Numbered from the stretch's first letter, positions 8,927-18,354 are shown. The stretch: 64,000 nt of DNA from Paenibacillus chondroitinus NBRC 15376 (GCF_004000765.1 NZ_BILW01000007.1:124001-188000); one strand, 5' to 3'. Notes: generated by a model from the letters alone, not told the origin. Made by a program: numbers and translations.

Positions 8927-10033
8927 ATGAATGAGTATCTCGTTCCTTTGACAAGTGCATGCACGCTAGTCACACTGAATTACGTGGCTATGAAAGTACG
9001 AAGCAAGATGCTGACCGATTCCTTCGAGCAGCTTCTTGCGCCTTTGCTCACCGGTCTCGCTTGTATCATCATGATGCTCGAACCTCTGCCTGAGCCGCTC
9101 GGTCTCATTGATTTACGCTCCTTGCCAATCTTCATGGCCGGCTTGCGTTACGGCATGCCGATTGCCCTTCTTTCAACCATCTTACCGACGGGCTTCAGCC
9201 TCATTTCACATGAAAATCATGCCTGGTTCAACATCGCACAAGATTTGCTCGCTCCTGCACTGATAAGCTCCCTGTTTCATAATAAAGAATACCGCAATGG
9301 TTTCTTGGACATACCTATTCGACACGGACTCCAAATATGCACGTATGTTTTTCTCTTGCGCCTCCTGATTCATGGATTGCTCATAAGCCGATTGGCCTGG
9401 CCTTATGTCGGTGATCAGCTTTTCATGCTGGCTATCATGTCCGCTACTTTCATTACACTCATTATTATGGTCAATGACGAAAATAAAAGTTGGCGCTTAC
9501 AACGCCAGATGGAGCTGCAAGCCAACCAAGACAGCTTAACCAAACTTCCTAATCTGCGCAGTTTTATGCCCATTGCCAACAATGCCCTCCATCGAAGGCA
9601 AATGTCTATCATGATGATCGATTTGGATAATTTCAAACAATACAATGATCTTTTCGGGCATCTGGAAGGTGATCAACTCCTAAGAGAAATCAGCCATGTC
9701 CTTCGGCACCATATCCGTGAAGAGGATTATCTTGCCAGATACGGCGGGGAAGAGTTCATTCTTCTCAGTTCAGAAACCGATCCGATTAAACTTAGCTTAT
9801 ACGCCCAACGCCTATGCTTTATGGCTGCCCAATCGTTCCTTCACAAGAACCAAAACGTCGCAACACCTATTACAATTTCTATTGGCATTTCTACCGCTAA
9901 ATCGCCCCAGGCTGAATTAACTCAATTGATCTATGAAGCCGATCAAGCCCTCTATGAATCCAAGCGCCAAGGAAAAAATCGGTTCACCCACTACAAGGAA
10001 CTCCAAGTGCTTGATCAAAAAATGAACGCTTAA
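8927..10033 (+). CDS. Membrane diguanylate cyclase (5TM + GGDEF)
   Basis: This 368-residue protein should make the second messenger c-di-GMP from two GTP. Residues 1 to about 185 hold five or six membrane segments with the pattern IDLRSLPIFMAGLRYGMPIA, typical of the 5TMR-LYT sensor region. A GGDEF domain follows from about residue 200. The catalytic motif is intact as GGEEF (273-277), and an RxxD inhibitory site (REED, 264-267) lies five residues ahead, so product inhibition is expected. I chose ATG 8927 because a longer in-frame reading overlaps the previous gene and adds only non-homologous residues. The ligand sensed by the membrane part is unknown. A PilZ effector is encoded 5.5 kb downstream. 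Confidence 0.92.
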   Translation: MNEYLVPLTSACTLVTLNYVAMKVRSKMLTDSFEQLLAPLLTGLACIIMMLEPLPEPLGLIDLRSLPIFMAGLRYGMPIALLSTILPTGFSLISHENHAWFNIAQDLLAPALISSLFHNKEYRNGFLDIPIRHGLQICTYVFLLRLLIHGLLISRLAWPYVGDQLFMLAIMSATFITLIIMVNDENKSWRLQRQMELQANQDSLTKLPNLRSFMPIANNALHRRQMSIMMIDLDNFKQYNDLFGHLEGDQLLREISHVLRHHIREEDYLARYGGEEFILLSSETDPIKLSLYAQRLCFMAAQSFLHKNQNVATPITISIGISTAKSPQAELTQLIYEADQALYESKRQGKNRFTHYKELQVLDQKMNA

Positions 10034-10107
10034 CTATGCAAGGGATCGCACTCAGGCAATCGCCACATCACATAGGCAAGCGTTCATCTCATTTTTTAAG
10101 CGAGCTA

Positions 10108-10809
10108 TTAAGTAGCTTGTTTCATTTCGTCCGGCAGTTCCATACGGATGGCGAGCATATCCTCGCGAGTTACAATCCATTGTTCGCGGCTTGCTCGAAT
10201 CATCGCAGCGTCCATGATTTTACGGTCGTTAATGATGCGAGAAAACCATTTGACTGCGTCATTGAAACGGCCCAATCTGCGATTGAGTTCCCCCATCAGA
10301 AACATGAGCCTTGCATTGTTGAGCTCCATGCCTTCATTTTCATATACGTGCACATACGCTTCCAAGGCAAAAGTCAAGAATCGCTTCTCTTGCTCCCAAT
10401 CGCCTTTGAATCTGTATAGCCACGCCAAGTGGTGAAGAAGTCCTGCTACAACGCGGGATTTCTCCTCTTTAATTTGCGCGCTGACCAGCGCCAGCTTGTA
10501 ACCCTGCAGGGTACTCTCCCAAGTTCGTTCGCCGCCAAAGCTGCGCATCGTCCAGTTCTTCGCAATCTTCTCGTGAAAGGCTTCACGTTGCGCTGACTTC
10601 CACTTATCCGAAAAGTTTTCCGTATGCGCATAACCGCAGTAAGGACAAATCCTTACGATATAGTAATCAGGGTTGATGCCCTTATAGTGAACGCAGAAAT
10701 CCGCGTCTGTTTTGCTCGCTTTTTTGAAACTTGGACGAACCTTCATGGATTTGAAGGAATTGTCGCAATACGTACATTTCACTGAAATCTCATACAAAGG
10801 TTCAACCAT
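10108..10809 (-). CDS. DUF2225 family protein
   Basis: This 233-residue cytosolic protein belongs to DUF2225. Two CxxC pairs, KCTYCD (near residue 12) and RICPYCGY (near residue 55), look like a zinc ribbon. A mostly helical, TPR-like C-terminal half follows, with a Lys/Arg-rich start and MFLMGELNRRLGRFNDAVKW near the end. The function of the family is not known to me. It is followed on the same strand by no gene and is convergent with the diguanylate cyclase. The truncated hemoglobin gene lies 43 bases upstream on the same strand, so the two may be cotranscribed. Confidence 0.85.
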   Translation of the reverse strand: MVEPLYEISVKCTYCDNSFKSMKVRPSFKKASKTDADFCVHYKGINPDYYIVRICPYCGYAHTENFSDKWKSAQREAFHEKIAKNWTMRSFGGERTWESTLQGYKLALVSAQIKEEKSRVVAGLLHHLAWLYRFKGDWEQEKRFLTFALEAYVHVYENEGMELNNARLMFLMGELNRRLGRFNDAVKWFSRIINDRKIMDAAMIRASREQWIVTREDMLAIRMELPDEMKQAT

Positions 10810-10852
10810 CTTGAAACCCCGCCTCTTCTCTGGAAAGTATAGGAAAGAAGAA

Positions 10853-11245
10853 CTATTCTTCTTCAGGTGTATTCACAAAATGATAAGCGGAACCTTTCAA
10901 GCGTTGCAGCAAAAATTCCCGTAGATCTTGCGGCAAACCCACTTCCTCCATAGCTCCTGCCATACAGCCTAACCAAGCGTCTGCACGTTCCACTGTGATA
11001 GGAAAAGGCATATGCCTTCCTCTCATCATAGGGTGTCCATGGACATCGGAATACAGCGTCGGACCTCCAAAAAATTGGCTTAAAAACATATATTGTTTAT
11101 CCATAACGGGTTCAATATCCGAAGGGAACAGGGGCGCCAACAAAGGATTCTTCAGCACTCTAGGGTAAAATGCTTCCACAATCCGTTGAACCGTCTCTGC
11201 TCCCCCCATCAATTCATACAGCGTATTGCGTTCTTGCTCTGACAT
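10853..11245 (-). CDS. yjbI: Truncated hemoglobin, group II (YjbI-like)
   Basis: This 130-residue heme protein is of the trHbO/YjbI type. Expected landmarks are present: an aromatic B-helix around FYPRVLKNPLLAPLFP, FGGPTLYSDVHGHPMMRGRH containing the proximal His region (RGRHMPFPI), and the Trp of the G helix (ADAWLGCM), diagnostic of group II. Such proteins bind O2 and handle peroxide or NO. In Bacillus yjbI neighbours spx-linked yjbH, which is not seen here. The start is supported by AGAGAGG eight bases upstream. Confidence 0.92.
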   Translation of the reverse strand: MSEQERNTLYELMGGAETVQRIVEAFYPRVLKNPLLAPLFPSDIEPVMDKQYMFLSQFFGGPTLYSDVHGHPMMRGRHMPFPITVERADAWLGCMAGAMEEVGLPQDLREFLLQRLKGSAYHFVNTPEEE

Positions 11246-11272
11246 GGTGAGAACCTCTCTGCTCGTAATGAC

Positions 11273-11371
11273 TTAATAGTTTTCTACATCCTCATCCCCT
11301 GCATGCATAAGCGTTTCTCGAATGACAAACACGAACATACAAACGACCAAACCGACGATGACACTTGTCAT
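11273..11371 (-). CDS. Small single-pass membrane protein (32 aa)
   Basis: A short open frame starts MTSVIVGLVVCMFVFVIRET and ends in an acidic tail. It has one hydrophobic segment covering most of the first 17 residues. A good ribosome site (GGGAG, eight bases from the ATG) argues that it is translated. It ends 27 bases before the truncated hemoglobin start on the same strand, so it may lead that operon. No family is recognised. Confidence 0.5.
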   Translation of the reverse strand: MTSVIVGLVVCMFVFVIRETLMHAGDEDVENY

Positions 11372-11522
11372 TTGAATCACTCCCGCGGCCTAGGATATAA
11401 GACTATTACTAGTCCTATTTTACCATAAATACATTTACATAACAGTACCAAAGTCTAAGTTTTTTAGGCCGGCATGTCTGTCCCATTTCCTTCATATAGT
11501 TGAGGAGGAGGTGTAGAGTTCC

Positions 11523-12761
11523 ATGGAGAAAAGAAACTTTACCGCGGCGCTACTTATGGCCTTTGTTGTTATTGCCATTATTCTATGCTTATTTGCCTTC
11601 CCTCATGCCGGACTTCAAGCAGCCTTGCGCGGTGTTTCCATTTGGTGGGACGTGCTGTTTCCCGCACTCTTTCCCTTCTTCGTCATCTCCGAAATCATGC
11701 TTGGCTTCGGCATCGTTCACTTCTTCGGCACACTGCTGGATCCAATGATGCGCCCCGTCTTCCGTATCCCGGGCATCGGCGGCTTCGTCGTGGCTATGGG
11801 CTTCGCAGCCGGGTATCCTGTCGGCGCCAAACTGACGGGCCAGCTATGGACCCAAAAGCTCGTTAACCGCGAGGAAGGCGAACGGCTCGTCGCATTTACA
11901 ACAAGCTCCGATCCGATTTTTTTGATTGGAGCTGTTTCGATAGGCTTCTTCCATGACGCCTCACTCGCTATCATTCTCGCTGTAGCCCACTACGGAGGCT
12001 CTCTCATGATTGGATTGATGATGCGATTCCATGGCAAGAAGAGCCGCCCTACCAAGCAAAAGAGCGCCAACCAAGGCTGGATTTGGAAGCGCGCCTTTGA
12101 ATCCATGCATGATGCCCGCATGTCCGACGGAAGATCCATCGGTACGCTTCTCAGCCAATCCGTCCTTCAATCGGTAAATTTAATTTTCGTTGTAGGTGGA
12201 CTTGTTGTCTTCTTCTCCGTTGCCTTGGAAGTCTTAACTCAAGCTAAGGTCATGAATGCCATGTACATGCTCATCGATTCCCTCTTGCGCTTCACAGGAC
12301 TTCCCCTTGAATTGTCACAAGCCGTCATGAACGGTCTATTCGAGGTGACGATCGGGGCGAAAGCTGCTGGCAATGCTCCTGCTGCACTGGCGCTTTCCAG
12401 CAAAGTTGCCATTGGAGCGTTCATTTTATCATGGGGAGGATTGTCGGTGCATGCTCAGATCGTTAGTCTGTTAAGTCATACCAACTTGCGCTATATGCCT
12501 TTTTTGATCTCCCGTTTCATCCATGCCTTGCTTTCCGCAGCTATTGTGATTATTTTTTGGGAGCCTTTGCAGGTCTTCCGAGACGCCAAAACGGTTTTCA
12601 TGCCGCAGTATGATCCAACATCTCCCGTACTCAGCTATCTCAGGCTCCTGCTCCCTATGAGCGGAACCGTTATCTTGGCTGCTTTTACAGTCATTGCGGG
12701 GCTCTTTGCTGCATATTCCTTACTTAGACTCGTGTATGAAAAAGTTGGTGGAACAAGATAA
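11523..12761 (+). CDS. ylbJ: Sporulation integral membrane protein YlbJ
   Basis: This 412-residue polytopic membrane protein of the nucleoside-recognition/gate-domain type is called YlbJ in Bacillus, where it is needed for proper spore formation. About nine hydrophobic segments are visible. The family pattern MGFAAGYPVGAKLTGQLW lies around residue 97, followed by FTTSSDPIFLIGAVS, and a second gate-like repeat lies near residue 255. A strong GAGGAGGAGGTG ribosome site precedes the ATG. Expression is presumably in the mother cell, but I could not define a promoter. The transported molecule is unknown. Confidence 0.93.
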   Translation: MEKRNFTAALLMAFVVIAIILCLFAFPHAGLQAALRGVSIWWDVLFPALFPFFVISEIMLGFGIVHFFGTLLDPMMRPVFRIPGIGGFVVAMGFAAGYPVGAKLTGQLWTQKLVNREEGERLVAFTTSSDPIFLIGAVSIGFFHDASLAIILAVAHYGGSLMIGLMMRFHGKKSRPTKQKSANQGWIWKRAFESMHDARMSDGRSIGTLLSQSVLQSVNLIFVVGGLVVFFSVALEVLTQAKVMNAMYMLIDSLLRFTGLPLELSQAVMNGLFEVTIGAKAAGNAPAALALSSKVAIGAFILSWGGLSVHAQIVSLLSHTNLRYMPFLISRFIHALLSAAIVIIFWEPLQVFRDAKTVFMPQYDPTSPVLSYLRLLLPMSGTVILAAFTVIAGLFAAYSLLRLVYEKVGGTR

Positions 12762-12766
12762 TAGGG

Positions 12767-12796
12767 GTAATTACCATGACAATGATAATTACAATC
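12767..12796. promoter_or_regulatory. Inverted repeat with Fur-box-like core upstream of the phosphorylase
   Basis: GTAATTA (12767-12773) and TAATTAC (12786-12792) form an inverted repeat. Overlapping it, GACAATGATAATTACAATC (12778-12796) matches the Fur consensus at 15 of 19 positions. It sits 30 bases ahead of the phosphorylase start. Binding by a Fur, Zur or PerR relative is only a suggestion. Confidence 0.35.
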
Positions 12797-12825
12797 ATGA
12801 TGATAAAAGGGAGTGAACATACCGT

Positions 12826-15381
12826 ATGCAAAACTCCGTCCTCCGAGTAGCCAAAACGTTGCCTACTGCGATTGAACGTTTATCCGAGCTGGCCATTAAT
12901 CTATGGTTTAGCTGGAACTATGATGCGCTGCAACTTTTTGCACAAATGGATCCTGTCAAATGGGCTCAAAGCGGCCATAATCCCGTTCGTCTCCTATATG
13001 AATTGGACGATGCTAAACTTGATGAATTAAGTCATAATGCGGAATTCCTAAACCGGTATCGACAGGTGATCGACAGGTTCGACGCTTATTTAAACGGACC
13101 CACCTGGTTTCAAAAAAAACATGGAGATCGAGGCTACGTCAAAGTTGCCTATTTCTCCGCCGAATTCGGCTTCCATGAATCATTGCCGATCTATTCGGGA
13201 GGTCTTGGCATTTTGGCAGGCGACCACGCGAAATCAGCCAGCGACTTGGGCATTCCCTTAGTTGGTGTTGGCCTTCTTTATAAAAAAGGCTACTTCACGC
13301 AAAAAATCGATGCTTCAGGCGGACAACAAAGCCACTTATACGATTATGACTTTGCCAAACTTCCGATTGCGCCGGTTCTTCACCAAGGCTCACCTCTCAC
13401 TGTTTCGATTGACATGCCGGGCCGGGCCATCACCTTGCAAATATGGCAGGTGCAGGTCGGACGCAATCGGATTTATTTACTCGACGCCGATCATGCAGCC
13501 AATCAGCACGCGGATAAAGAGCTGACCGCACAGCTATACGGCGGGAATCAGGATACACGAATTGCGCAAGAAATCGTGCTCGGCATTGGCGGCGTCAAAG
13601 CGCTTCGTGCGCTGGGCATTTACCCCAATGTGTACCACATCAACGAGGGTCATGCAGCTTTCCTTACTTTGGAGCGATTAAAAGATCTGCTGCATCTTGG
13701 TCTGCCTTTTCATGTGGCCGTCGAAACTGTCCGCTCGGCTACCGTCTTTACCACACATACACCCGTTCCTGCGGGGCATGACACGTTCTCGATCGGGATG
13801 GTGGAGCATTATCTCGGTCCGCTGTTCAGCGAGCTGTCACGCCATAAGCAGGCGATTATAGCACTCGGACTTGACCATCATACAGGCCAATTTAATATGA
13901 CGCATTTGGCCATGAATACGGCCGGACTCCGCAATGGCGTCAGTAAGCTGCATGGGCAAGTTTCCCGTGAAATGTTCAAAGAATTTCATGGACACATTGA
14001 TGCTAGCGAAGTCCCCATCGGTTCCATTACGAATGGTGTTCATTTGGAAACGTGGACAGCTTCAAGCTGGAAAGAACTGCTGGACCGCTTCCTGCCCGGC
14101 ACATGGCGAGAAGAGCAAGCCAACAAGCACCAATGGCAGCAAGTGGAGGTCATCCCCGATGAATCCATCTGGAAAGTGCACCAGCAGTTGAAAGATGATT
14201 TAGTGAGCTTCGCTCGCCAGAATTTGATGGAGCAGCGCAGGCGCAATGGAGAATCCGAGCAGCGGATTGAAGAAGTTAGACATTATTTGAATCCAAAAGC
14301 TTTAACCATCGGATTCGCGAGACGATTTGCCACCTACAAGCGGGCTAATCTTATTTTTAACGATTTGTACCGGCTTAAGAAATTAATTAATGACCCTGAA
14401 CGGCCGGTCCAGTTCATTTTTGCCGGCAAAGCTCACCCTGCCGATTATCCTGGTCAAGAGCTTATCCGTGAAATTTACCGTGTTTCGAAAATGAAAGAAT
14501 TCGAAGGTAAAGTCGTGATGCTCGAAAATTATGACATCAATATGGCTCGTTATCTCGTACAGGGTGTAGACGTCTGGCTGAATAACCCTCGAAGACCCCT
14601 TGAAGCCAGCGGAACTAGCGGGCAAAAAGCGGCAATGAACGGTGTGCTTAATTTTAGCGTGCTGGATGGTTGGTGGGAGGAAGGCTACAACGGAACGAAC
14701 GGTTGGGCGATTGGTTCCACAGGTACGGCCGATTGGGCTGTGCAGGAGAAAGAAAATACCCAGTCCATTTATCACATTCTGGAGAAAGAAATTATTCCCT
14801 TGTACTACAACCAAGGAAGTCTCCCTCATCAATGGATTAGCCGGATGAAGCGCTCTATCCAATCGCTCAGCCCTATATATAACACACACCGCATGGTACA
14901 GGATTATACGGAAGAAACCTATTTGCCGACAGCGGATCGAGCACGCTTATTTGTGGCTAATCATTATGAGGTTGCGACGAAGGTTGCCGATTATAAGCTG
15001 TTCATCCGTAATAACTGGTACCAAGTAAAAATCATTGGGATCGATGACCGCTCTGCCAAATTATCTACGGAAGTGCCCTTAAGTGAAATCAAACCAACCA
15101 CTAAGGAAGTGAGCGCGCAGATTTATTTCGGATCTATTTGGCCGCAGGATACAGCGGTAGAGATCATTTATTACGAAGACAACGGTGAAAAATGGGAACA
15201 AAGAATCATCCCGATGGAGTCATCAGGCGAACTGATTGAGCATGTGCAGAGCTATAAAGCAAGCATACCCGGACATCTCGTCCATGGGCCGCACTTCTCC
15301 ATTCGCGTTCGACCTATTTCGACAAATTTTGCCCATTCTTTTGAGCTTTCACTTGTAACGAGCACATTATCATGGCAATAA
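12826..15381 (+). CDS. glgP: Alpha-glucan phosphorylase (GT35)
   Basis: This 851-residue PLP-dependent enzyme releases glucose 1-phosphate from alpha-1,4-glucans. It is of the family branch with an N-terminal extension (residues about 1-110, including INLWFSWNYDALQLF) that lacks the classical GlgP regulatory region. Conserved blocks include AYFSAEFGFHESLPIYSGGL, HINEGHAAFLTLERL, FARRFATYKRANL and the PLP site EASGTSGQKAAMNG with Lys601. A C-terminal beta-rich domain follows. A GGGAGTG ribosome site precedes the ATG. It stands alone rather than in a glycogen operon, and a compact terminator follows. The substrate could be maltodextrin or glycogen. Confidence 0.95.
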   Translation: MQNSVLRVAKTLPTAIERLSELAINLWFSWNYDALQLFAQMDPVKWAQSGHNPVRLLYELDDAKLDELSHNAEFLNRYRQVIDRFDAYLNGPTWFQKKHGDRGYVKVAYFSAEFGFHESLPIYSGGLGILAGDHAKSASDLGIPLVGVGLLYKKGYFTQKIDASGGQQSHLYDYDFAKLPIAPVLHQGSPLTVSIDMPGRAITLQIWQVQVGRNRIYLLDADHAANQHADKELTAQLYGGNQDTRIAQEIVLGIGGVKALRALGIYPNVYHINEGHAAFLTLERLKDLLHLGLPFHVAVETVRSATVFTTHTPVPAGHDTFSIGMVEHYLGPLFSELSRHKQAIIALGLDHHTGQFNMTHLAMNTAGLRNGVSKLHGQVSREMFKEFHGHIDASEVPIGSITNGVHLETWTASSWKELLDRFLPGTWREEQANKHQWQQVEVIPDESIWKVHQQLKDDLVSFARQNLMEQRRRNGESEQRIEEVRHYLNPKALTIGFARRFATYKRANLIFNDLYRLKKLINDPERPVQFIFAGKAHPADYPGQELIREIYRVSKMKEFEGKVVMLENYDINMARYLVQGVDVWLNNPRRPLEASGTSGQKAAMNGVLNFSVLDGWWEEGYNGTNGWAIGSTGTADWAVQEKENTQSIYHILEKEIIPLYYNQGSLPHQWISRMKRSIQSLSPIYNTHRMVQDYTEETYLPTADRARLFVANHYEVATKVADYKLFIRNNWYQVKIIGIDDRSAKLSTEVPLSEIKPTTKEVSAQIYFGSIWPQDTAVEIIYYEDNGEKWEQRIIPMESSGELIEHVQSYKASIPGHLVHGPHFSIRVRPISTNFAHSFELSLVTSTLSWQ

Positions 15382-15400
15382 ATGTATGAATCCCTCTATT

Positions 15401-15424
15401 AAGCCCCTTTTGGGGCTTTTCTTA
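15401..15424 (+). terminator. Intrinsic terminator after the phosphorylase gene
   Basis: AAGCCCC TTTT GGGGCTT followed by TTCTTATTTTCTTTT. Confidence 0.9.
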
Positions 15425-15508
15425 TTTTCTTTTATAAATTATTATGAAAAGAGAACTTACGGTATGTGTATGCGTTCATGAATGCAAATCTAACCACTTG
15501 GTGATGCT

Positions 15509-16180
15509 ATGGATTGGAATAAGGCACTAGAATTGGCATATATCGCACCGAACTCCGATTGTCATTTGATTGTTGTCGGTGAGTCCAAAGATGGACAGCC
15601 TTTTTGCTATGAAGATAATTTCTACATTGATAAAATTGGAGAAGATTCCTTCACAGTTTGTTTAGAGCTCGTCGGCGTGTTTCCATTCGACAAACTTGAA
15701 CATGTTTCTTTTATTGAATTTTCTTTTAAAGACCGTGGAATTTTATACTATACGCACGTGGAGTTACTTCAACTTGAGTTAAAAAAAGCGATTTGTTACC
15801 TCACGCTATCTATTCCCGAAGAGATTCAGCAGCATCAGAACCGACAGCACAACCGGGCCAAGATCTCCCTTCGAACACCCATTACCCTTCAAATTGTCGG
15901 CATTCGCGGCTTATCCGCACGCAAGGGCGTCGCTTTCTCCGGACAGCTGCTTGATATCAGTGCAGGGGGTCTTTCTTTTGTTACGACAAATCGGCTTTTT
16001 TATCCCTTATTTCTGGAATTCAGCTTCTTACTATCAGGGTTTCCCCAGCCCATTACCGCTTATGGCGAAATCATAAGGGTGACAAATTTCAGCAACGATT
16101 CCTATCGTGTCGCTGCCAAATTTCGGCATACACCTGAATCTATCCTGCAAGAAATTGACAAATACTGCACGCTTCAATAG
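15509..16180 (+). CDS. PilZ-domain c-di-GMP receptor protein
   Basis: This 223-residue cytosolic protein has a YcgR/YpfA-like layout: an N-terminal flagellar-brake-type beta domain (about 1-105) and a C-terminal PilZ domain. Both parts of the c-di-GMP binding signature are present, RQHNR (RxxxR, near residue 113) and DISAGG (DxSxxG, near residue 150). Proteins of this layout slow flagellar rotation or control exopolysaccharide when c-di-GMP is high. The ribosome site is weak. The NAD kinase gene starts 11 bases after the stop, so the two are cotranscribed. Confidence 0.88.
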   Translation: MDWNKALELAYIAPNSDCHLIVVGESKDGQPFCYEDNFYIDKIGEDSFTVCLELVGVFPFDKLEHVSFIEFSFKDRGILYYTHVELLQLELKKAICYLTLSIPEEIQQHQNRQHNRAKISLRTPITLQIVGIRGLSARKGVAFSGQLLDISAGGLSFVTTNRLFYPLFLEFSFLLSGFPQPITAYGEIIRVTNFSNDSYRVAAKFRHTPESILQEIDKYCTLQ

Positions 16181-16191
16181 GAGGAAAACGA

Positions 16192-17004
16192 TTGAAATAC
16201 AACGTCATTGAACGAGGCGATGATATCTCCAAGGAGCTGACTGCACGGTTCCACGCGCTCGCCGCAGAACAAGGTATGCCAAGGGATGAAGAGAATCCCG
16301 ACATTGTCCTTTCCATTGGTGGAGATGGGACGATGCTGCAAGCCTTTCACAATTATGTACATCGATTAGATCACATTGCTTTCGTCGGGCTTCATACCGG
16401 ACATCTAGGCTTTTTCGCAGACTGGAAGCCGCACGAATTAGATCATCTAGCTTCACTCGTGTTCAATGTGAGCACCCCTGAGGACCTTCATGTTGTCCAG
16501 TATCCTGTTGTCGAGATCGAAATCACAACTGAAAATGGCGTGGAGACGCACCTGGCTCTCAACGAATTTACGCTGCGGGGCATTGAAGTATCGCTCGTTG
16601 CACGTCTGCACATCAACGACGAAATGTTCGAGATGTTCCGCGGTGACGGAATCTGCATATCCTCGCCGGCGGGAAGCACGGCTTACAACAAAAGCTTGGG
16701 CGGAGCCATGGTGCATCCTTCTTTGGAAGCCATTCAGGTTGCCGAGATTGCTTCAATCAACAATAGAGTTTACCGAACTTTAGGCTCGTCCATGATTTTG
16801 CCAGCGCACCATCACTGTGACATTTATCCCAAAGCACATCAGAATATGCTGCTTTCTCTTGATCATAAGTACATGCAGCGCAACGATGTCGTTTCTATTC
16901 GCTGCCGCGTTGCTTCCCATGTCAAAGTAAAGTTTGCCAGATTCCGTCCTTTCCCTTTCTGGAACAGGGTTCGCGAAGCTTTTGTAGGATTAGAGTTAAA
17001 ATAA
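16192..17004 (+). CDS. nadK: NAD kinase
   Basis: This 270-residue enzyme phosphorylates NAD to NADP. The GGDGT motif is at residues 43-47 (DIVLSIGGDGTMLQ), followed by GLHTGHLGFFADW and the substrate-binding SSPAGSTAYNKSLGGA. The length matches the Bacillus-type enzyme. Translation starts at TTG 16192, seven bases after AGGAGG, with no competing ATG. It directly follows the PilZ gene and ends at a terminator. Confidence 0.95.
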   Translation: MKYNVIERGDDISKELTARFHALAAEQGMPRDEENPDIVLSIGGDGTMLQAFHNYVHRLDHIAFVGLHTGHLGFFADWKPHELDHLASLVFNVSTPEDLHVVQYPVVEIEITTENGVETHLALNEFTLRGIEVSLVARLHINDEMFEMFRGDGICISSPAGSTAYNKSLGGAMVHPSLEAIQVAEIASINNRVYRTLGSSMILPAHHHCDIYPKAHQNMLLSLDHKYMQRNDVVSIRCRVASHVKVKFARFRPFPFWNRVREAFVGLELK

Positions 17005-17010
17005 GCCAGA

Positions 17011-17056
17011 AAAAAGACGCCTTCCTTCCTCTTGCGAGTGGGAATGGCGTCTTTTT
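17011..17056. terminator. Intrinsic terminator after nadK
   Basis: AAAAAGACGCC(TTCC) pairs with (GGAA)TGGCGTCTTTTT. A-rich and T-rich flanks allow use by the convergent yutD as well. Confidence 0.88.
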
Positions 17057-17077
17057 AGTTAATTGCTCATTTAACTC

Positions 17078-17401
17078 CTATGACGTGGTCGTCGATGGCT
17101 CAGAAGGAACCTGCTGTTGCTGCTTGTTTCCATTTACTTTTTCAATAATGAAATACGCGCAGCCAAAGTTGCAGTACTCATTCAAGTAATCCTGAAGAGC
17201 GGCAATGGAGGTTTCCTTCGTTGCTTTGGGGTGGATTTCCTTGAAGAAACCTCTCAGCCTTAATTGGCTGTACCCCCAATCGCCAACAATATAATCATAA
17301 CGCTCTAAAACTTCGCTGAAGCGTTCTTTAAATACTTCAAAGTTCCAGCCATTTTTATGGTCGGTAACGAGCTCGTATGTTTTATTGGCAATATGAATCA
17401 T
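17078..17401 (-). CDS. yutD: YutD family protein
   Basis: This 107-residue cytosolic protein of the YutD/DUF1027 family starts MIHIANKTYELVTDHKNGW and carries the family stretch YDYIVGDWGYSQLRLRGFF. The function is unknown. A Gln/Ser/Thr-rich tail ends the protein. It lies 39 bases downstream of lipA on the same strand. In Bacillus the order is lipA-yutC-yutD; here yutC is absent between them. Confidence 0.9.
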   Translation of the reverse strand: MIHIANKTYELVTDHKNGWNFEVFKERFSEVLERYDYIVGDWGYSQLRLRGFFKEIHPKATKETSIAALQDYLNEYCNFGCAYFIIEKVNGNKQQQQVPSEPSTTTS

Positions 17402-17440
17402 GATGGTAGAAAGCTCTCCTTTCTATGACTCGTTTGTGTT

Positions 17441-18316
17441 CTAAACGTTCGATGCGGATTTAACCTGCTCATGGGCATGGTAGGAGCTGCGCACCAATGG
17501 CCCAGACTCAACGTGTTTGAATCCACGCTTCATGCCTTCTTCTTTGAGAACAGCAAATTGCTCAGGTGTGTAATATTTGGACACGGCCAGGTGAGTTGTC
17601 GACGGCTGCAAATACTGCCCAATCGTCATAATATCGCAATCGACGGCTCGCAAATCGTCCATCGTCTGCAACAACTCGTCCCACTCCTCCCCTACGCCAA
17701 TCATGACGCTGGATTTGGTCGGGATGCTAGGAGCAATGCGTTTGGAACGTTGAAGCAGCTCCAACGAACGGCGATATTTCGCCTTGGAGCGGACGCGGTC
17801 GGACATGCGTTCCACGGTCTCCATATTGTGATTTAGAATATCCGGCTTCGCTTCAAGAACCGTAACCAAAGATTCTTCACGGCCCAAGAAATCAGGAATC
17901 AGCACTTCTACCGTGCAAAGCGGCAGCTTGCGGCGAATCGCTTTGATGGTTTCGGCGAAGATCATCGCGCCGCCATCCTGCAAATCATCACGTGCAACAG
18001 AAGTTACAACGCAGTGGCGCAGCCCCATTTGTAAAGCAGCATCAGCCACGCGTTCAGGCTCTTGCAGATCAAGCTCCGTAGGCAGCCCTGTTTTCACAGC
18101 GCAAAAACGGCAGGCACGCGTACAGATGTCACCCAAAATCATGAACGTAGCCGTTCGATTCGCCCAGCATTCATGAATGTTTGGGCATTTAGCTTCTTCA
18201 CAAACCGTATGCAGCGTCTTCGAACGCATCATTGATTTAATTTCTTTGAAATTTTCATCTGTTTTCAGATTAATTTTTAACCAGTCTGGTTTTCTCTCTA
18301 ATGGTTTTGTAGGCAT
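17441..18316 (-). CDS. lipA: Lipoyl synthase (radical SAM)
   Basis: This 291-residue radical SAM enzyme inserts two sulfurs into octanoyl groups to make lipoate on pyruvate dehydrogenase and related complexes. Both iron-sulfur cluster motifs are visible: the auxiliary [13 protein letters not shown] (near residue 38) and the radical [11 protein letters not shown] (near residue 62). The C-terminal [15 protein letters not shown] is also typical. It heads a short operon with yutD. A plausible vegetative promoter lies about 40 bases upstream. Confidence 0.96.
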   Translation of the reverse strand: MPTKPLERKPDWLKINLKTDENFKEIKSMMRSKTLHTVCEEAKCPNIHECWANRTATFMILGDICTRACRFCAVKTGLPTELDLQEPERVADAALQMGLRHCVVTSVARDDLQDGGAMIFAETIKAIRRKLPLCTVEVLIPDFLGREESLVTVLEAKPDILNHNMETVERMSDRVRSKAKYRRSLELLQRSKRIAPSIPTKSSVMIGVGEEWDELLQTMDDLRAVDCDIMTIGQYLQPSTTHLAVSKYYTPEQFAVLKEEGMKRGFKHVESGPLVRSSYHAHEQVKSASNV

Positions 18317-18354
18317 TATATTTCCCGCCTTTTATTTGGTTTCTCAATGTTGTT

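Noticed and set aside
14383..14889. Minus-strand frame inside the glucan phosphorylase gene
   Set aside because: Shadow of a conserved PLP enzyme, with no homology of its own.
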